In this document: in pieces, positions 10,929-22,952 of the stretch
Numbering within the stretch: the first letter of the stretch is position 1
Layout of the letters: every line of letters begins with the position of its first letter
Assembly (NCBI GenBank): GCA_022393335.1
Contig: JAJEKB010020179.1
Span: forward strand, 76,851 to 140,850
Reading direction: 5' to 3'
DNA from: Macrotrachela quadricornifera
Taxonomy: Eukaryota > Rotifera > Eurotatoria > Philodinida > Philodinidae
Length of the DNA stretch: 64,000 nt
The notes under the pieces: model-generated
What the model was told of the DNA's origin: nothing
The model's database searches: none
Seen by the model: only the letters and a program-made list of their open reading frames with translations
Program-made: the position numbers and the translations under genes

Positions 10929-12790
10929 TACATAAAAGTGCGTACTGCACTTAGTATTCCAGCAAGAGTTACTCATGATGAATTGATTTCTGTTTATGGT
11001 AACGAAGCCTCTGGTCTAAGTACAGTTGAACGATGGTCAAAATTGTTTCATGATGGTCGAGAGGAAATTGAAGATAAAGCGCAGCCTGGTAGACCAGTTA
11101 CTGAAACAACAACTGAGAATAGCGAACAGTTTCGTCTTCTCATCGATGATACCTAGGTCATCAAAAACGGCCTCGTTTTCTTAGCTTTACGAATACAATA
11201 CACTTATCTGTCTTGTTACGTTTTGGCATTGGAAACCGTTTCATATACGTTTTTGTTTATGATATTCTTATTTTGATGCCACTGTAATTTATTTAATTAC
11301 AAAAACAATTTTTTATCGTGATGTCATATTCATCGGAAATGATACATTCTCTTTCCTCCTCAATGCATTTGTTTCGCATTTACACTCCTCTCACATTCTT
11401 TCTCCTTCACACACGTATACATCCTCTCCATTCTCCATATGTTTTGCTCCACCGCTCGCACTTTCTTTTTCTGCCTTTTTGAGAGTATATATTGCTAGTG
11501 TCTTTCTGCTTAGGTGTGTATATTCTCTCTTCCTAATAAACATCATCGTCACACGTGATCATTCGAATTTTTTTCCTTCTATCTGTTAATTAATTAAGTT
11601 CGACAAAAAAGACACAAATGCTAAATACAAAAAATAAATAGACAACCAACACTTGATGTTCAACACTATATGGAAAAAAGGTTCATTATGTGTAACAAAA
11701 AGAAAATTTCTGTGTTAAATAATTCTATTGGACCCATTTTTTTTCCATCTATCAAATTAAGAAAGAAAAATTTAGTATTATTACTGATCAAAAGAAAATA
11801 ATGTATTAGAAAAGTATAATATGAGCCAAAAATATTCTCACCAAATAAACATAGCCATGTAGTTTCAAAAAAAATTATATCGACGTTTCCATACATTTTC
11901 TATAATTTGAATACTGGTATGCATATCAACTTAGACAGTTATGTGTTAGTGCATGAAGCCAATAAAAAATAGAAAGATATTATTTTTTTTTATTTTTTTA
12001 TGCAAACGATGCTTGAAAAATTATAAGTTCTGTTTTAAAATGTTAAATCTTATTCCGAATAATAAATTTTTTTTCTCAATATAGATGTCGTCATTGAATA
12101 TCATATTTCGAAGTCGAATATTCTGCAGTATTTATTTTGTCTATTCTTTATAAACTGGTTTAAGTTAAGTAGGAAAAAATAATATTTCGAAATATGACTT
12201 GATATAGTTAATAAGCTTACTATAATCATTTTCTTAAAAATATGTCTAAAAAACGGTACGTAAATGATGTTCGTCGCGGGACAGTATTTACTGCTCAGAA
12301 AATCGGTCCGTAAAACGTCGCGTAATATATCGATACACGAAAAATGTTGGATGTACAGAGAGTCCCCGTTTTTTATCGGTTTACCGCCGTTTACGGCACG
12401 ACTCTTTTGACCTGGGTAACCCTTACATTACAATCGAAGATATCCAAAAACAAACTGATTTGAGTTATAGGATTGTTCAACGAATAATCACTGATCATTT
12501 AAAGCTTCGGTAGATAACTGCATGTTAAATACCTAAGTATCTCACCGATCTTCAGCGAGCTAAACGAGTTCCAATATGCAAGCATAATTTAGCGAAATTT
12601 CACCAGAGAACATGACATTTATGCGATATAATTACTGGTGATGAGTCCTGATTTCGTCACAAACATAGTGGACGAAAGATATCAAACAAGATATGGATAG
12701 ATATAGGAGATCCTCAACCTATTGTTCATGGACAAGTGACTTTTACTAATCTGAAACATCTTAATGAGCAGTCAAAACTAGTCTAAACCG
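10929..12790 (+). pseudogene. Mariner-type transposase pseudogene, split by an inserted element
   Basis: The first part (10929-11151) encodes the paired-like DNA-binding half: H-D-E-L-I-S-V-Y-G, S-T-V-E-R-W-S-K-L-F, then G-R-P-V-T-E-T-T and L-L-I-D-D. The second part (12419-~12740) continues at the very next codons with N-P-Y-I-T-I-E-D-I, the second helix-turn-helix, and I-I-T-G-D-E-S, which carries the first catalytic Asp of mariner transposases. Between them lies an independent 1,265-bp element. The second half has four in-frame stops (TAG, TAA, TGA, TGA); both TGAs fall where the family normally has Trp. The distal catalytic region is unrecognisable. Dead mariner. Confidence 0.75.
11152..12416. 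mobile_element. 1,265-bp element, CCYAGGTC termini, TA target duplication (copy 1)
   Basis: The left end CCTAGGTCA and right end TGACCTGGG are inverted with one mismatch. TA flanks both sides (11150-11151, 12417-12418). Removing the element and one TA joins the mariner frame exactly as GAT GAT AAC CCT, which fixes the boundaries to the base. Subterminal DNA is rich in GTAAACGG-like motifs, and its right 140 bp matches the right end of the element at 45311-46517. The interior holds AT-rich and pyrimidine-rich DNA (11340-11470) and no credible transposase, so it is presumably non-autonomous. I cannot assign a superfamily. Confidence 0.8.
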
Positions 12791-13910
12791 TCATGCGAGC
12801 AAGTTATAATTATTCTTTTTCTGAAAATGTATTATCAATTTTGATCCATACTAATCCAAAAATTTTGAGCAATTAGTTTGATTCAATAAAATTTTCAAGC
12901 TAATTCCTTTAAACTTGGTCATTGACGAAACGAAAAAAGAACAGAATAAAAAGCAGGACATTTCTCAATATCTGTGTAACTTGTTAATAACAACCGGCGA
13001 ATAATGAAATGCTTTTAAAACACAGATCAAATAATAGAATAACAATAAATTCATTTATCTATCTTTCACTTAGCATAAACTAGCGTTGTCATGAAAGTTT
13101 GCTAAACAGTTGCTTCTACCATTGTTATTGAGTTTTATAGTTGGAATATTTTAAGTTCATTATTTACAAATTATTTTACAAAAGTATTTCAATTATCCTC
13201 TTAATTGATTCAATCACACAGAGGAATTTTAAAAGTAAAACTCTAAACATTTACAGTGTACGTCGACAATAGTGGTAATAAAGTGTGTATTTTTATCTTC
13301 TATCCAGAGTAATAGAAATAGGCATTATAAACTTATCATATAATATTGGGTGAAGATGCATCTTTCTGTCTATGATCAATTGTCAAATATAATCTACTAC
13401 ATTACGATTGTAAATATTATCCACAGTTATTAAATTAATATTATTAGAGAATATCATCACGGGTGGTTTTTCTCTCATGAAAAACGACAAAAAAATAAGA
13501 AAATATCTTCAACATTAATAGTTTCTAAAAGGTCATTTTATTGTGTTCAATGATGAGTTTCTAGTCATTTAAATTTAAATTCAAAAACAGGTTTTGATTG
13601 AATAATTTTATAGTTTACTCTCAGATTTAAATTGCAAAAATCGAGGTATAAAATAAATTTAAATCATAAAAAGAAAAAATTAATTTTTAAAATTTAAATT
13701 TTTTTAAATACTATTTTAAGAGACCTGAGCAGTCAAAAGAAATTTTCTTAGAAAAAAATAAAAAGTTCGAAAACTAACATTAAAAAATCATATCCAACTA
13801 ATTTCGTAATGTATAAGAAAATTCTTCTATTAATGCTAAAACTTGAAGAAAAACGAATCAAAATTGTATCCAAGAGCATCTTAGAATGACTATGAATATA
13901 TACAAGTTGA
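12791..13910. other. Intergenic, AT-rich
   Basis: No gene or clear repeat seen. 13560-13720 is very A/T-rich with ATTTAAATTT runs. Confidence 0.5.
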
Positions 13911-13915
13911 TCGCT

Positions 13916-13990
13916 TAATGATATGGCTCAATAGGCTAAGCGATGGGTAAGTGATATATTGTGTGCATGTTCGAATCTAATCTTCTGAAT
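13916..13990 (+). repeat. tRNA-like relic (pol III box A and box B)
   Basis: TGGCTCAATAGG at 13924-13935 resembles box A, and GTTCGAATCTAAT at 13969-13981 resembles box B at tRNA-like spacing. It shares ATAGGCTAAG and GTTCGAATCT with the element at 59103-59178. The T-stem and acceptor stem do not pair here, so it is not a working tRNA. A tRNA pseudogene or SINE head is likely. Confidence 0.4.
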
Positions 13991-14115
13991 TATATATTTA
14001 TATTTAGACTAGTCCAGACACGTCCAGCACACAATACAACATCATAACCCGTCTGATGTAGTATCGCAGATGTCCTCATTTTTTTCATTTCAAATACATT
14101 TTGGACGGACGTCAG

Positions 14116-14350
14116 AACGGGATGATAGTTCGAGTCTTTTTCTCAAAAAGTTCTAGTACATGACTAGTCAATCTTTCATTGACTAACGACTAGTCCAAAA
14201 CTAGTTCGATTTGCGAAAATGACTATATATGACAAAAACACTGACGCTAAACAACTACATAGTCAGGATGTGCATTAAGGACGCCAGAAAATTCCAGACT
14301 AGTCATGTACTAGGACTTTTTGAAAAAAAGACTAGAACTATCATCCCGTC
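14116..14350. repeat. Inverted repeat, 54-bp arms
   Basis: 14116-14169 (contains CGGGATGATAGTTC and ends ATGACTAGTC) is inverted at 14297-14350 with three or four mismatches. The spacer is about 127 bp. ACTAGTC recurs through the region (14006, 14165, 14191, 14298), suggesting a short internal repeat. Probably a MITE. Confidence 0.75.
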
Positions 14351-15680
14351 ATAGCTAGAAATACCACTAGTCTTTTTACCCGTCCTTTACTCGCTTGGGC
14401 AAATAATAAGAAGATGACATGGGAAAAAAGGAATACAACGTATTAAACGATGATAGATTGAAATACAAAATGCTTCATGCGTTTTGATCTAAAATAACCA
14501 GCTAGATGTCAACAAAAACAGTGTTGATCAAAATTTTATTACTATGATATTAGATGAATAGTGATGAAGTAGCATAGAAAAATAGAGCAAAAGACGCTCT
14601 ATCTTTTTATAAAAAAAGAAAATTTGTTCGAGCTTTCTGTAAGCAAAAATGGTACCACCGCCACTACTTTTGGATACCCCTAGGTATATATTTTTTTTTC
14701 TATGAGAAAAAGAAAAACCGTTGAACATTCGTTAAATATATGGATATTAATTTATATTCATTGCACTTGTATGCTAATGAATGAATTGTATAAAAACGTT
14801 GAACTTTGAAACAGTTATGTAAATTGGTTTCGTTTAATAAATTAAATGCGGACACATATTCATATAACTGAAGAGTATAAAGAACTGTTCGTGAATATAG
14901 AAATACAATCCAACTATGTACATTCATAATTAATTATATCTACAAATTTCTCTTATCGTTTGACATAGGCTTTCCAAAACTTCTTTCTTTTAATTTTTAT
15001 AGACCAGCTTTGTATCCATTGTCATAGACAGAGACTAACGCAATGGTTTTCAGTCCCTATTAGATAAATAATCTTTTTACGTTTTTATAATAAAATTAAG
15101 TCAAAATAGAAAAAGATATTCTTTAATTATATATGCAAGATAAAAAGAAGTTGTCGTCAAATTTTGCGAATGCAAGACTATTTATGAAATTAATTTTTTT
15201 ACTACAATACACATACAGAAATCAACAGGCTTCATTTATTAAGAGTCAACCTAAAATTTGATGTGAAAGGCAATCAATCAGCGTAAATATTATGTAGGCA
15301 TAATCATTTTTTGCTGAAGAAAATTTCATATTCTTTTAGATGGTAAATTATCAGATTTATTTTTAATGTTTGATTCACACTCTTTAAGTTATGCTAAATG
15401 ATTTGTTGAATTTTCCTGTTAAATTTCATCACAAAATCAGTTAAAATCCCACGAGATTCTATAGAATCCTAAGAGGTTCTATATGATTCTGAGTGATTCT
15501 AAATGATTCTATGGATTCTAAGGCCATAGAATCAGCTGTTTCCTCCTTGATTAAGAAGCTATTCAAAAAATCCTCAAGACCATTTATCTGTGAAATAAAC
15601 AGTAAACAAATTTCTGATTCACATTAATATGCCTATATCTAAAGACAATATATTCCCTTTTATTTCGAATTATAAAAGAA
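14351..15680. other. Intergenic with a short GATTCTA repeat
   Basis: No gene seen. 15446-15535 holds about eight degenerate copies of GATTCTA or its inverse in tandem. The remaining sequence is AT-rich. Confidence 0.5.
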
Positions 15681-15686
15681 TTATGT

Positions 15687-16691
15687 TTAGTCATTTGGAT
15701 CAAACACTCGTAGTTGATATCGATTATTATTTCGTATTTGATCATTCATACAATTTGATATTTTTTGTAGATATTTTCTTGGAATAATGCTATATGGTTT
15801 TATACTTTCTTCATTCGTAATATTTTGTAATGCTTTTTGATTTTTATACCAAAAAGGTTGATTGATAACTGATCCATTCAGATATATAAAATCAATTAAA
15901 AATAATGGTATAATTTGTGAAACATGAGGTAAAACTAAGATACTTCCATGAGAATGTTCAACATTTCCAATTTTATCACATTTTGGCATTGCCGCACATA
16001 CTAATAGAGTATTGGTATTAAAACTATATGATATAGAATATGTAGCTGTATAACTGCAATAAATACCAGTACCATATACTTGACCATTTCCTACTTTAAT
16101 AATAGGTGCTTGATCATTAGATGGATGTGCTTGCTGTGGTATCAAAAACCCATAATGAAGAATACTTTCGATATTATTCAATTTCGTACCATGATAAACT
16201 AAATGTGGAAAGTGAGTATGACTGCTTGTTAATGTTGACATAAACTGATTTTGAATGGATTCATTCACAGATGCAAGACGTACATTAACAATTTCAACAT
16301 TAGGATAATCTTTCAAAGATGAACTAATTAATTGACGATTCACAGAATAGAAGTGACGACGAAAGCTTTCGAAATTATGTCTAAAATTTTTGGACAGCTT
16401 TGACTGGACACATGTAGTTTGTTTTCCAAAGACTTTGTCACATTGGAAATACTTGGACTTTCGCGATTTGCGATTGGAATGAAAAGATTTTTGGTTAGAT
16501 TTTGATGTTTTTTTATGACCCATACAATTTTCTTTTAGAAATAATCGTTGAGATTGAAGAGTTCGTGTGGATACGGGATAAGGTGATTTTGTTAATTTTT
16601 GTTTATGATTTTTAGATTTACGAAATTGATAAAATTCAAATCGATCGACTAGGTAATCGATCTCAGAATAATCATATTCATTATCTGACAT
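15687..16691 (-). CDS. PARP-like ADP-ribosyltransferase-fold protein (paralogue A)
   Basis: A single-exon protein. The frame opens at 16715, but Met9 (16691) aligns with the start of paralogue B (34821-35921), so I take 16691. Numbered from 16715, residues ~168-290 carry the PARP catalytic core: L-V-Y-H-G-T (His175 of the H-Y-E triad), Y-G-T-G-I-Y-C (Tyr219), then G-S-I-L-V-L where the third residue would lie; here it is Ser, not Glu. Family knowledge says loss of that Glu removes polymer-forming activity, so mono-ADP-ribosylation or NAD binding only is inferred. Residues 60-110 are Lys/Ser-rich. The conserved block F-R-R-H-F-Y precedes the catalytic core in both paralogues. Probably nuclear or cytosolic: no signal peptide or membrane segment. 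Confidence 0.7.
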   Translation of the reverse strand: MSDNEYDYSEIDYLVDRFEFYQFRKSKNHKQKLTKSPYPVSTRTLQSQRLFLKENCMGHKKTSKSNQKSFHSNRKSRKSKYFQCDKVFGKQTTCVQSKLSKNFRHNFESFRRHFYSVNRQLISSSLKDYPNVEIVNVRLASVNESIQNQFMSTLTSSHTHFPHLVYHGTKLNNIESILHYGFLIPQQAHPSNDQAPIIKVGNGQVYGTGIYCSYTATYSISYSFNTNTLLVCAAMPKCDKIGNVEHSHGSILVLPHVSQIIPLFLIDFIYLNGSVINQPFWYKNQKALQNITNEESIKPYSIIPRKYLQKISNCMNDQIRNNNRYQLRVFDPND

Positions 16692-17316
16692 TATATAGTG
16701 ATTGTTCGAAAACAAACCACACTACCTATCAAAAAAAAAACTTTATATTAACTATATGATTAACAAATATTATAAAACTTACTCTGATTTGAAAATCCAA
16801 AGGAATAAAATACAACTTTCATATATATAGGTAAGGTTATTGCTCAACAGAATTGATAAATTTCGCAAGACTACGTTGTCTTTTCATGACTCATGTTTAC
16901 TCATAACCTTTTAATAAAAAAGTGACATATAGTTTACAGTTGTATTTAAGCTGATAATTTCGAAATATTTTGACATTGAGAGTGGGAGTATTATGATTGT
17001 GTTTGTCTCTTACATTCACATCTTTTGATTTTAATTGATTAATTGCACAGCTTTATCTGGAATAGAAGGAACATGGTGTAGAACCATAATAGAATTATGA
17101 AGGTGTCAACGTAGATTCAAAATGAACAAAATACCTATATACACATCTTCATCCACACCCTATCTTCATTTTATTCTTCATATGAAAATTGAAGTATATT
17201 TTATATAATGATGATTTTGTTTATATAACTTATCTTAGTCTTTACATATTTATGGTGAAATTTAAGATAAAAGATTTTTACATTATTATGACGATCGAAA
17301 TACATCCATTTTCGAT

Positions 17317-17742
17317 ATGTGTATGATAAATAGTAAATTAATCATTTTGTTCGATCATTTACTTATATTTGATTTTTTATCAAATAACGATATTATCTAT
17401 AGTATTATTGTTTTTTACAATCAGCGTTTAAATAATTTATTATTACAAAAACAACAATATTTGAATTACTTGGAATTACTAACAATAAATTTTGATATAT
17501 CGAAAGACATTTTTCTAGATACTGAATCTCAAAGAGAATTTTTAAGTATAAATAAAATAAATATATCGAGTATTTCAGGTATAATAGTCTTTTTTTACAT
17601 TTCGATGATATCTCTCGTATTACTAATTCGTTCGGATATAATTGTTTTTGAAAAGGCGCCTTTTTTTTGCAGCTCTACAAAATGTCCATCATTCTGTAGA
17701 ACACGCTTCAAACTAATAGTTCAAAGTGAACTATTAGTATAA
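17317..17742 (+). pseudogene. F-box gene fragment
   Basis: Residues ~17-50 (F-L-S-N-N-D-I-I-Y and N-Q-R-L-N-N-L-L-L) match the F-box of the intact gene at 23410 (Y-L-S-S-N-D-I-I-Y and N-Q-R-F-N-N-I-V-L). The start of the F-box is degraded, and after about residue 75 the homology ends in unrelated sequence. No downstream LRR-like body is present. It is a decayed paralogue of the 23.4-kb gene. Confidence 0.5.
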
Positions 17743-18920
17743 AACAACACTTTGGGTCAAAAGCCATAACATTTACTGTAATAAAGAGTAAAAAGAATTT
17801 ATATTTTTTTATATTGATTTCAAATGAAGATGCAACAATACTAGAATTTTCATATCTCAACAAAAGCGATTGATTCATGGCTGATTATTTTTCTCAAATA
17901 AGTTTTCGACATCGAATAATTTCACAATAAATTTCATATATTTTTTACGATAAAATGAAAGAAGATTCGATCTTTTCAGTATATAGTTTCGTTTATGAAT
18001 ATCCTCCTCGATTTTACGTGTTGCTGTTGTTTTCTTTAAGAATCACAAATCTATCAGTGCTAAACGAAAATTTTTGGATGAGTTACTAAATATCATGATG
18101 TTACATATAAGCAGCCAGTATATTTGTTTCTTTTTTTGAAAAAATATTGATTTTAATCATTTTTCTTGAATCCATGAAAGAAAAGCTTTAAGAAAATAGG
18201 TACGATGTAATTTCTATTGGATATTCCTATTTTTGATCTTTAATTTAATAGAACTAAAGCGCGAATATTTACAGATCGTGATTTCCTCGACTTACATCTA
18301 CTATATGGATATCTACCTTCGAATCAGTTTGATTCTCCGCGCTCACACTCGCAAGATGTACGAGTACTTAAAAATACTCATGAAAAATTATTATTTATCA
18401 AGCGCAGTACACAATATTCTTTGAACGTCTTAACAATAAATAGGATTTTCAAAATAAATTGGTACTTGAATTATATATGAGTGGAAACGTCACATTGAAA
18501 TCGACATTTTCGTACTAAATTCATGAAATGATGAATGAATTCGCAGTGCTGAAGAGATATTTCGTTAGGAATGATATGACAGTGGAGTTTCTCATTTCTG
18601 TATACATGCTAAGCAGAATTGAACTGATGAGTATGCTTCGGTTTCATAAAAAATATGGCAAAACTGTATAAAAGATATCATTATTTTAAAATAATTCAAA
18701 TTAATGATTTCATCGAAATTCTGTGATATTCTGATTTTAATATATATATATTGAAATATATATACAATCAATTGAAAACAAAGTAATTAGGTAGCTAATA
18801 ACTATGTGATAGTGACTTGAAATGTTCGAATCTGCATTGGATTGAGAGTGATTGTCGTCGCGTTTGACGAGTATTGCTCTTGAAAGTAAATAAGATATAG
18901 ACATTATATCATTTGAGAGA
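17743..18920. other. Intergenic, nothing recognised
   Basis: AT-rich; a short TATATATA stretch near 18740-18772. Small ORFs here show no recognisable domain. Confidence 0.5.
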
Positions 18921-18924
18921 TGTT

Positions 18925-19330
18925 TCAATGAAAATATATCTTACGAAACATATCAATATGTGACGATTCTTGATCTTTTGTTGTCCAATCGAGTCGATTC
19001 AACTCGGACAATTGTAAATTGACAGTTAATATTAATACAGTCATCTCATTTATGGTACCAATACTTTTGAACAATGTTTAAAGATCGATAGTGACCGATT
19101 TCGAGTAGAATTAGCTGGCCAAGTTTGACGAAACATATCCGAATAATTCGTATAAGACGATGTATTCGACAAGGGATACGTTGCCAGAGGATGCATAAAT
19201 AATTGTTGAGCACCAGTTCGATGTAATCGAGCACTATCTGATGGTCGATCAAAAAGAAAATGTTTGCCAGAAACAACAAGACCTTTATCATCAGCAATTT
19301 CATTTAAGGAGGACTCCCTACGAAAAGTCA
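18925..19330 (-). pseudogene. Lysosomal-type alpha-mannosidase (GH38) C-terminal fragment
   Basis: Minus-strand 19050-19331 encodes a stretch typical of the GH38 C-terminal beta domain: L-N-E-I-A-D-D-K-G-L-V-V, S-A-R-L-H-R and M-H-P-L-A-T-Y. A +2 frame shift near 19075 leads into I-N-E-M-T-V-L and S-E-L-N-R-L-D-W-T-T, which resembles the extreme C-terminus of the same family. The intervening part and the whole catalytic domain are missing. A deleted, frameshifted gene scrap rather than an exon of a live gene; no upstream exons are seen to 20.3 kb. Confidence 0.55.
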
Positions 19331-19696
19331 ATTTTTTGAGAAAAATAATCGATTTTGAGGTTTATACATATTATGATAGCCCTTGTGATGAACTACAACC
19401 TGGCTGATTTGTTTTCCGAAAACATGTATATTGGTCTTTTTTTCTGACGACTTATTTTCTGAGAATGTGCTACTGAGGGATACTGAGAATACAGTATGAA
19501 TGATACTTTTCATACTTTTGTTTGACTGATTGAGTTGAAATTTTTATGACATATAGAGCTAATCAAGATCTTTTAGTTCTAAAAGTTTCAGCTCTCTAGC
19601 TGTGACCAACGGTAGAATACATCGATCGAATTGAAATACATCAAAAAATTTTGTTTTCCATTTTTCTCAAAATCAATTTTTTCGACCATACCGTTT

Positions 19697-20014
19697 ACGC
19701 GGGCAAGGTTTTCTCTATAAGGATATTGGCTAAGCATGTCGGCGTCGCATTTAGCTTGTAGAGTACCCTTAGAACCAGATCCTCACGATCTCCGATTTTT
19801 AAATTTCTCTTTTGTTTAAATAAAAAAACTTAGATATTTCATTTTTATTGGCGCTTTGAATTTGAACATTTTTCGAAAAACTATTTTTCAAAATCAAACA
19901 AAGAGAAATTTAAAAACTGGAGATCTTGAGGATCTGGCCCTAAGAGCACTCTACAAGTTAAATGGGACGCCGACATGCTTAGCCAATATCCATATAGGGA
20001 AAACCTTGCCCGTG
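19697..20014. mobile_element. Foldback/MITE with ~120-bp arms
   Basis: The left arm 19697-19818 (contains GATATTGGCTAAGCATGTCG) and right arm 19895-20014 are inverse copies with roughly 85-90% identity by eye. The spacer is about 75 bp. The ORF 19856-20056 is read through the right arm and is an artefact. Confidence 0.8.
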
Positions 20015-20376
20015 TGGAGTGTACTTTTGACCAATAAATTGACTGAAACTCATTAGCTTCTCAGCGATTTAAGGAGATATTTTAATCACAGTCTCCTCTA
20101 GCAAAGACTAACATTTCCTGAAATTTTGGTTGAAATTGGATGAAAAATAACAGAATTCGTTTCTGAGGAGGGGACTCCCCCTTAATAGCATATGTCCAAT
20201 AGAATATGTAAAAGAATATAATAAGAATTGAGAGATTGATATGACGATTGTGAGACTGAGGGTTTGCTTTCAAATAAAATAAGACCACGACCGATTTCGA
20301 CTTATTTCAAAGTCTCATCAAGTAGCTCAACTAACCTATATCGATTCATTTCAGCTTCTTATATTATTCGCCTAAA

Positions 20377-20637
20377 TTAGTTAAACCACCTAATGAGGCT
20401 TTCAAAAAAAGTCAAAATTTGGTAATTTTCTATTCTTCTAAACTCACCCTCACCCTCAACATCACCCTCAGCGTGCTTTTGTTCTGTTCTGAGAATAAAC
20501 TTCCGGGTAGCGGATGCCTTTGTTCTGTTCTGGGAATAGCACTTCCGGGCTGAGAGTGTCTTTGTTTTGTTCTGCGAATAGCACTTCCTGGTAGTGAGTA
20601 CCCCCTGTACTCCTCTAATGACAGTTACTTTGTACAA
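20377..20637 (-). repeat. 42-bp minisatellite, three copies, within a short ORF
   Basis: GTTCTGTTCTG-type units start at 20481, 20522 and 20564, each followed by a GAATA-CACTTCC block. A minus-strand 86-codon frame runs through them and reads as 14-residue repeats with A-R-K-C-Y-S-Q-N. It has no recognisable domain, so I treat it as a repeat, though a small repetitive protein is possible. Confidence 0.55.
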
Positions 20638-20802
20638 GGTGTTTCTAGCACATATTAGAAAATATAGACCGAAATTTCATGGTAAAACATGGATAGAAAA
20701 GTGAGCTTCAAACGTGGAGTTTAAGTGTGAAATTCACCTTTACTAACCCTTCTTTCCGTTCCCTGTTATTTTATTGTTTCATCAGGAAAACATACTTCAT
20801 GG

Positions 20803-21351
20803 TTATACTAGTACGCTTATGTCAACTCCAAGTATTGCAAGTACAGCATAAATGAAACAGAGACAAACAAAAGAAATCCAGTAAAGAGTCGGATTACAAT
20901 ACGTATCAAGTTCTGGATTTTCGTATTGAGTACTATTATCCTTACGGAGACGGAAAACATATACTCCACCAACAATACCCCATATGAGATAAAATCCAAT
21001 AAGAAGTCCGACTGTTATGATCACTCCGTACTTAAAACACTTGAAAATGTCGTTGTTTTTCAAATTATCGTTGATATTCATTAGAAGATAGATTATGAGG
21101 AGTAATATTAAGCTAGTGGCACCAACAATTCCAGCCACAAGATTGTATATAGGAATCAGAGACTGTACTCGACATTTTCCTTGGTAGATACTACCAATTA
21201 CCAATTGTATAATTACAATGGAGATAACGATGAAAGCGCCGATAAATAATACTGCCTTCAAAAAATACTCTTTAAAGTAGCATGCCATATAGAAAAAAGA
21301 CGTGAAACTATGAAGTAATGGAAGTGTTGTCTTCGGAGTAAAATAAAACAA
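20803..21351 (-). CDS. TMEM272-like four-pass membrane protein
   Basis: 182 residues with four hydrophobic segments, near 30-52, 66-90, 108-132 and 155-178. The sequence between segments 1 and 2 (G-S-I-Y-Q-G-K-C with L-I-P-I-Y) and before the last (D-T-Y-C-N-P-T-L-Y) matches the pattern of TMEM272-like proteins, in which a Cys-x-n-IPIY motif and a Y-C-N-x-T-L-Y motif are conserved. Function is unknown in the family. Met22 (21288), just before the first membrane segment, is an equally likely start. Single exon, no close neighbour. Confidence 0.6.
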   Translation of the reverse strand: MFYFTPKTTLPLLHSFTSFFYMACYFKEYFLKAVLFIGAFIVISIVIIQLVIGSIYQGKCRVQSLIPIYNLVAGIVGATSLILLLIIYLLMNINDNLKNNDIFKCFKYGVIITVGLLIGFYLIWGIVGGVYVFRLRKDNSTQYENPELDTYCNPTLYWISFVCLCFIYAVLAILGVDISVLV

Positions 21352-22950
21352 GTCTGTTTTTTTTTCTCAGGCTCTTCATGTAGTTATGGATTCACTATGA
21401 ACCTCTTTTGTCGTTCGGTTGCGCACCGTTGAGGAGAAAAAATTGTTCATTTTCTATTCATGTGATAGAGTGAGATAAGTAAGCAAACCGACAACGAGAA
21501 AAAAGGAAAAAAATCGAGAAAAATTTAATAGAAGACATAGCCGCAACGTCTGACAAAGTTTTCCTCATGGAATCAGCTAAAACTTTCTTCATGAAAACGT
21601 TCTAGATTCAGACCGTAAAAGAATTCAGAAGAAGAAAAAATTTGTCTCTCTCTGTAATTTTCATAATGATTTCACTTATTTGTTAAACTTCCATCATTCA
21701 ATGACTAGGCTGCACGATAAAAGCTTTTGCTCTCTCGACTGATCTCCTTTTGAAATTCGTTTAGATAGTATAGCTATAACATCAACTGCTTCAATCATTA
21801 TTTTGAACAAAATGAAATTGGCATATGTGGGCAACAATCATCGATGGTCATGTTTTTCTTTTTTTTCCCTTATTCTTTGTCTTTCTTCCTTTATGACAGC
21901 GCACACCAATAAATCTTGAATAATTATTATTTGATATTCCAAGTTTAAAGGAAGCCATGAGTTATTACTAGACCTAACTGTATAAATGCTAATCCAGAAC
22001 CATTTAGATAAAAAGCCTTTTCAAAAGTGAAAAAATCCTTTTTTTACGATATCGTTTTGGTCATATCTGGGAAACAGAGCCACGGGCACGAGCGCTCGTT
22101 GGATTTTCTTAGTCTCAATGAGGTCTATCTATAGCCAAAAGACGAAGCTGAAAGTTTGGAATCAGTTGGGTATGGTCCCTCGTCAGTTTTGATTTCCACT
22201 GCAGAATCCTAGTGTATTGTTTGACTTCTTTTCTTCTTGATAGATCTATAACTTTGTCTGTTATGAAACTCCTGAAATTATATAAAACTTCCAATTTCTA
22301 GTTCATAGACAATGCGGCAATGAAAAATTGAGTTCATATTTGTATTCGATGCGAGAAATTAAATTGAACACGTTTGATATGGTCCAAATGAAATCGAAAA
22401 AGTGTGTCAACACAGTTGCTTTAGAGTAAAAATACGAAACTCATATAAACAAACCATTGAAATGTCCAACAGATCTTCTCTTCTCGGAAAAAGAAGCATT
22501 TGCTTTGCATGAAAGAGCGAAAGAGAGAGTAAACAATTGATTAATACTTTTTCGACGCAAGAAAGTAGTCAGTCATTCACTTTCAATTTATCATTTGGCG
22601 ACGAATAGGTCTTCCGTTAGAGGGAACAGAGAAACGGTAGTGGTTGAAACAAGTAAAGATGTTTTTGTATTCACTGTTAGAATCATTTTGGTGCTTCTTA
22701 TTATCTGTGATCACTCGACCTGTATCTGTTTGTTATATGAGACCGACAGATCTTTTCAACACTTATTTCCTGCCGCGAATGTGAGTTTGTATAGAAAAGA
22801 GTAAAATATAGTACGATTACCCAACTACAGAGGGTTTCATCGACTTAAAAATGCTTTAGTGCTTGCTACGAAAATTTTAAGAAGTTTCCTACGATGTATG
22901 AAACATTAAACAGGTTTTGATTTTTCCAACATATTCTAAATCTTCACAGG
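21352..22950. other. Intergenic, nothing recognised
   Basis: AT-rich DNA. The small plus ORF at 22595-22804 has one hydrophobic stretch but no homology I can name. Confidence 0.45.
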
Positions 22951-22952
22951 TT

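Noticed and set aside
13916..13990. Functional tRNA gene
   Set aside because: Box A and box B are visible, but neither the acceptor nor the T-stem pairs.
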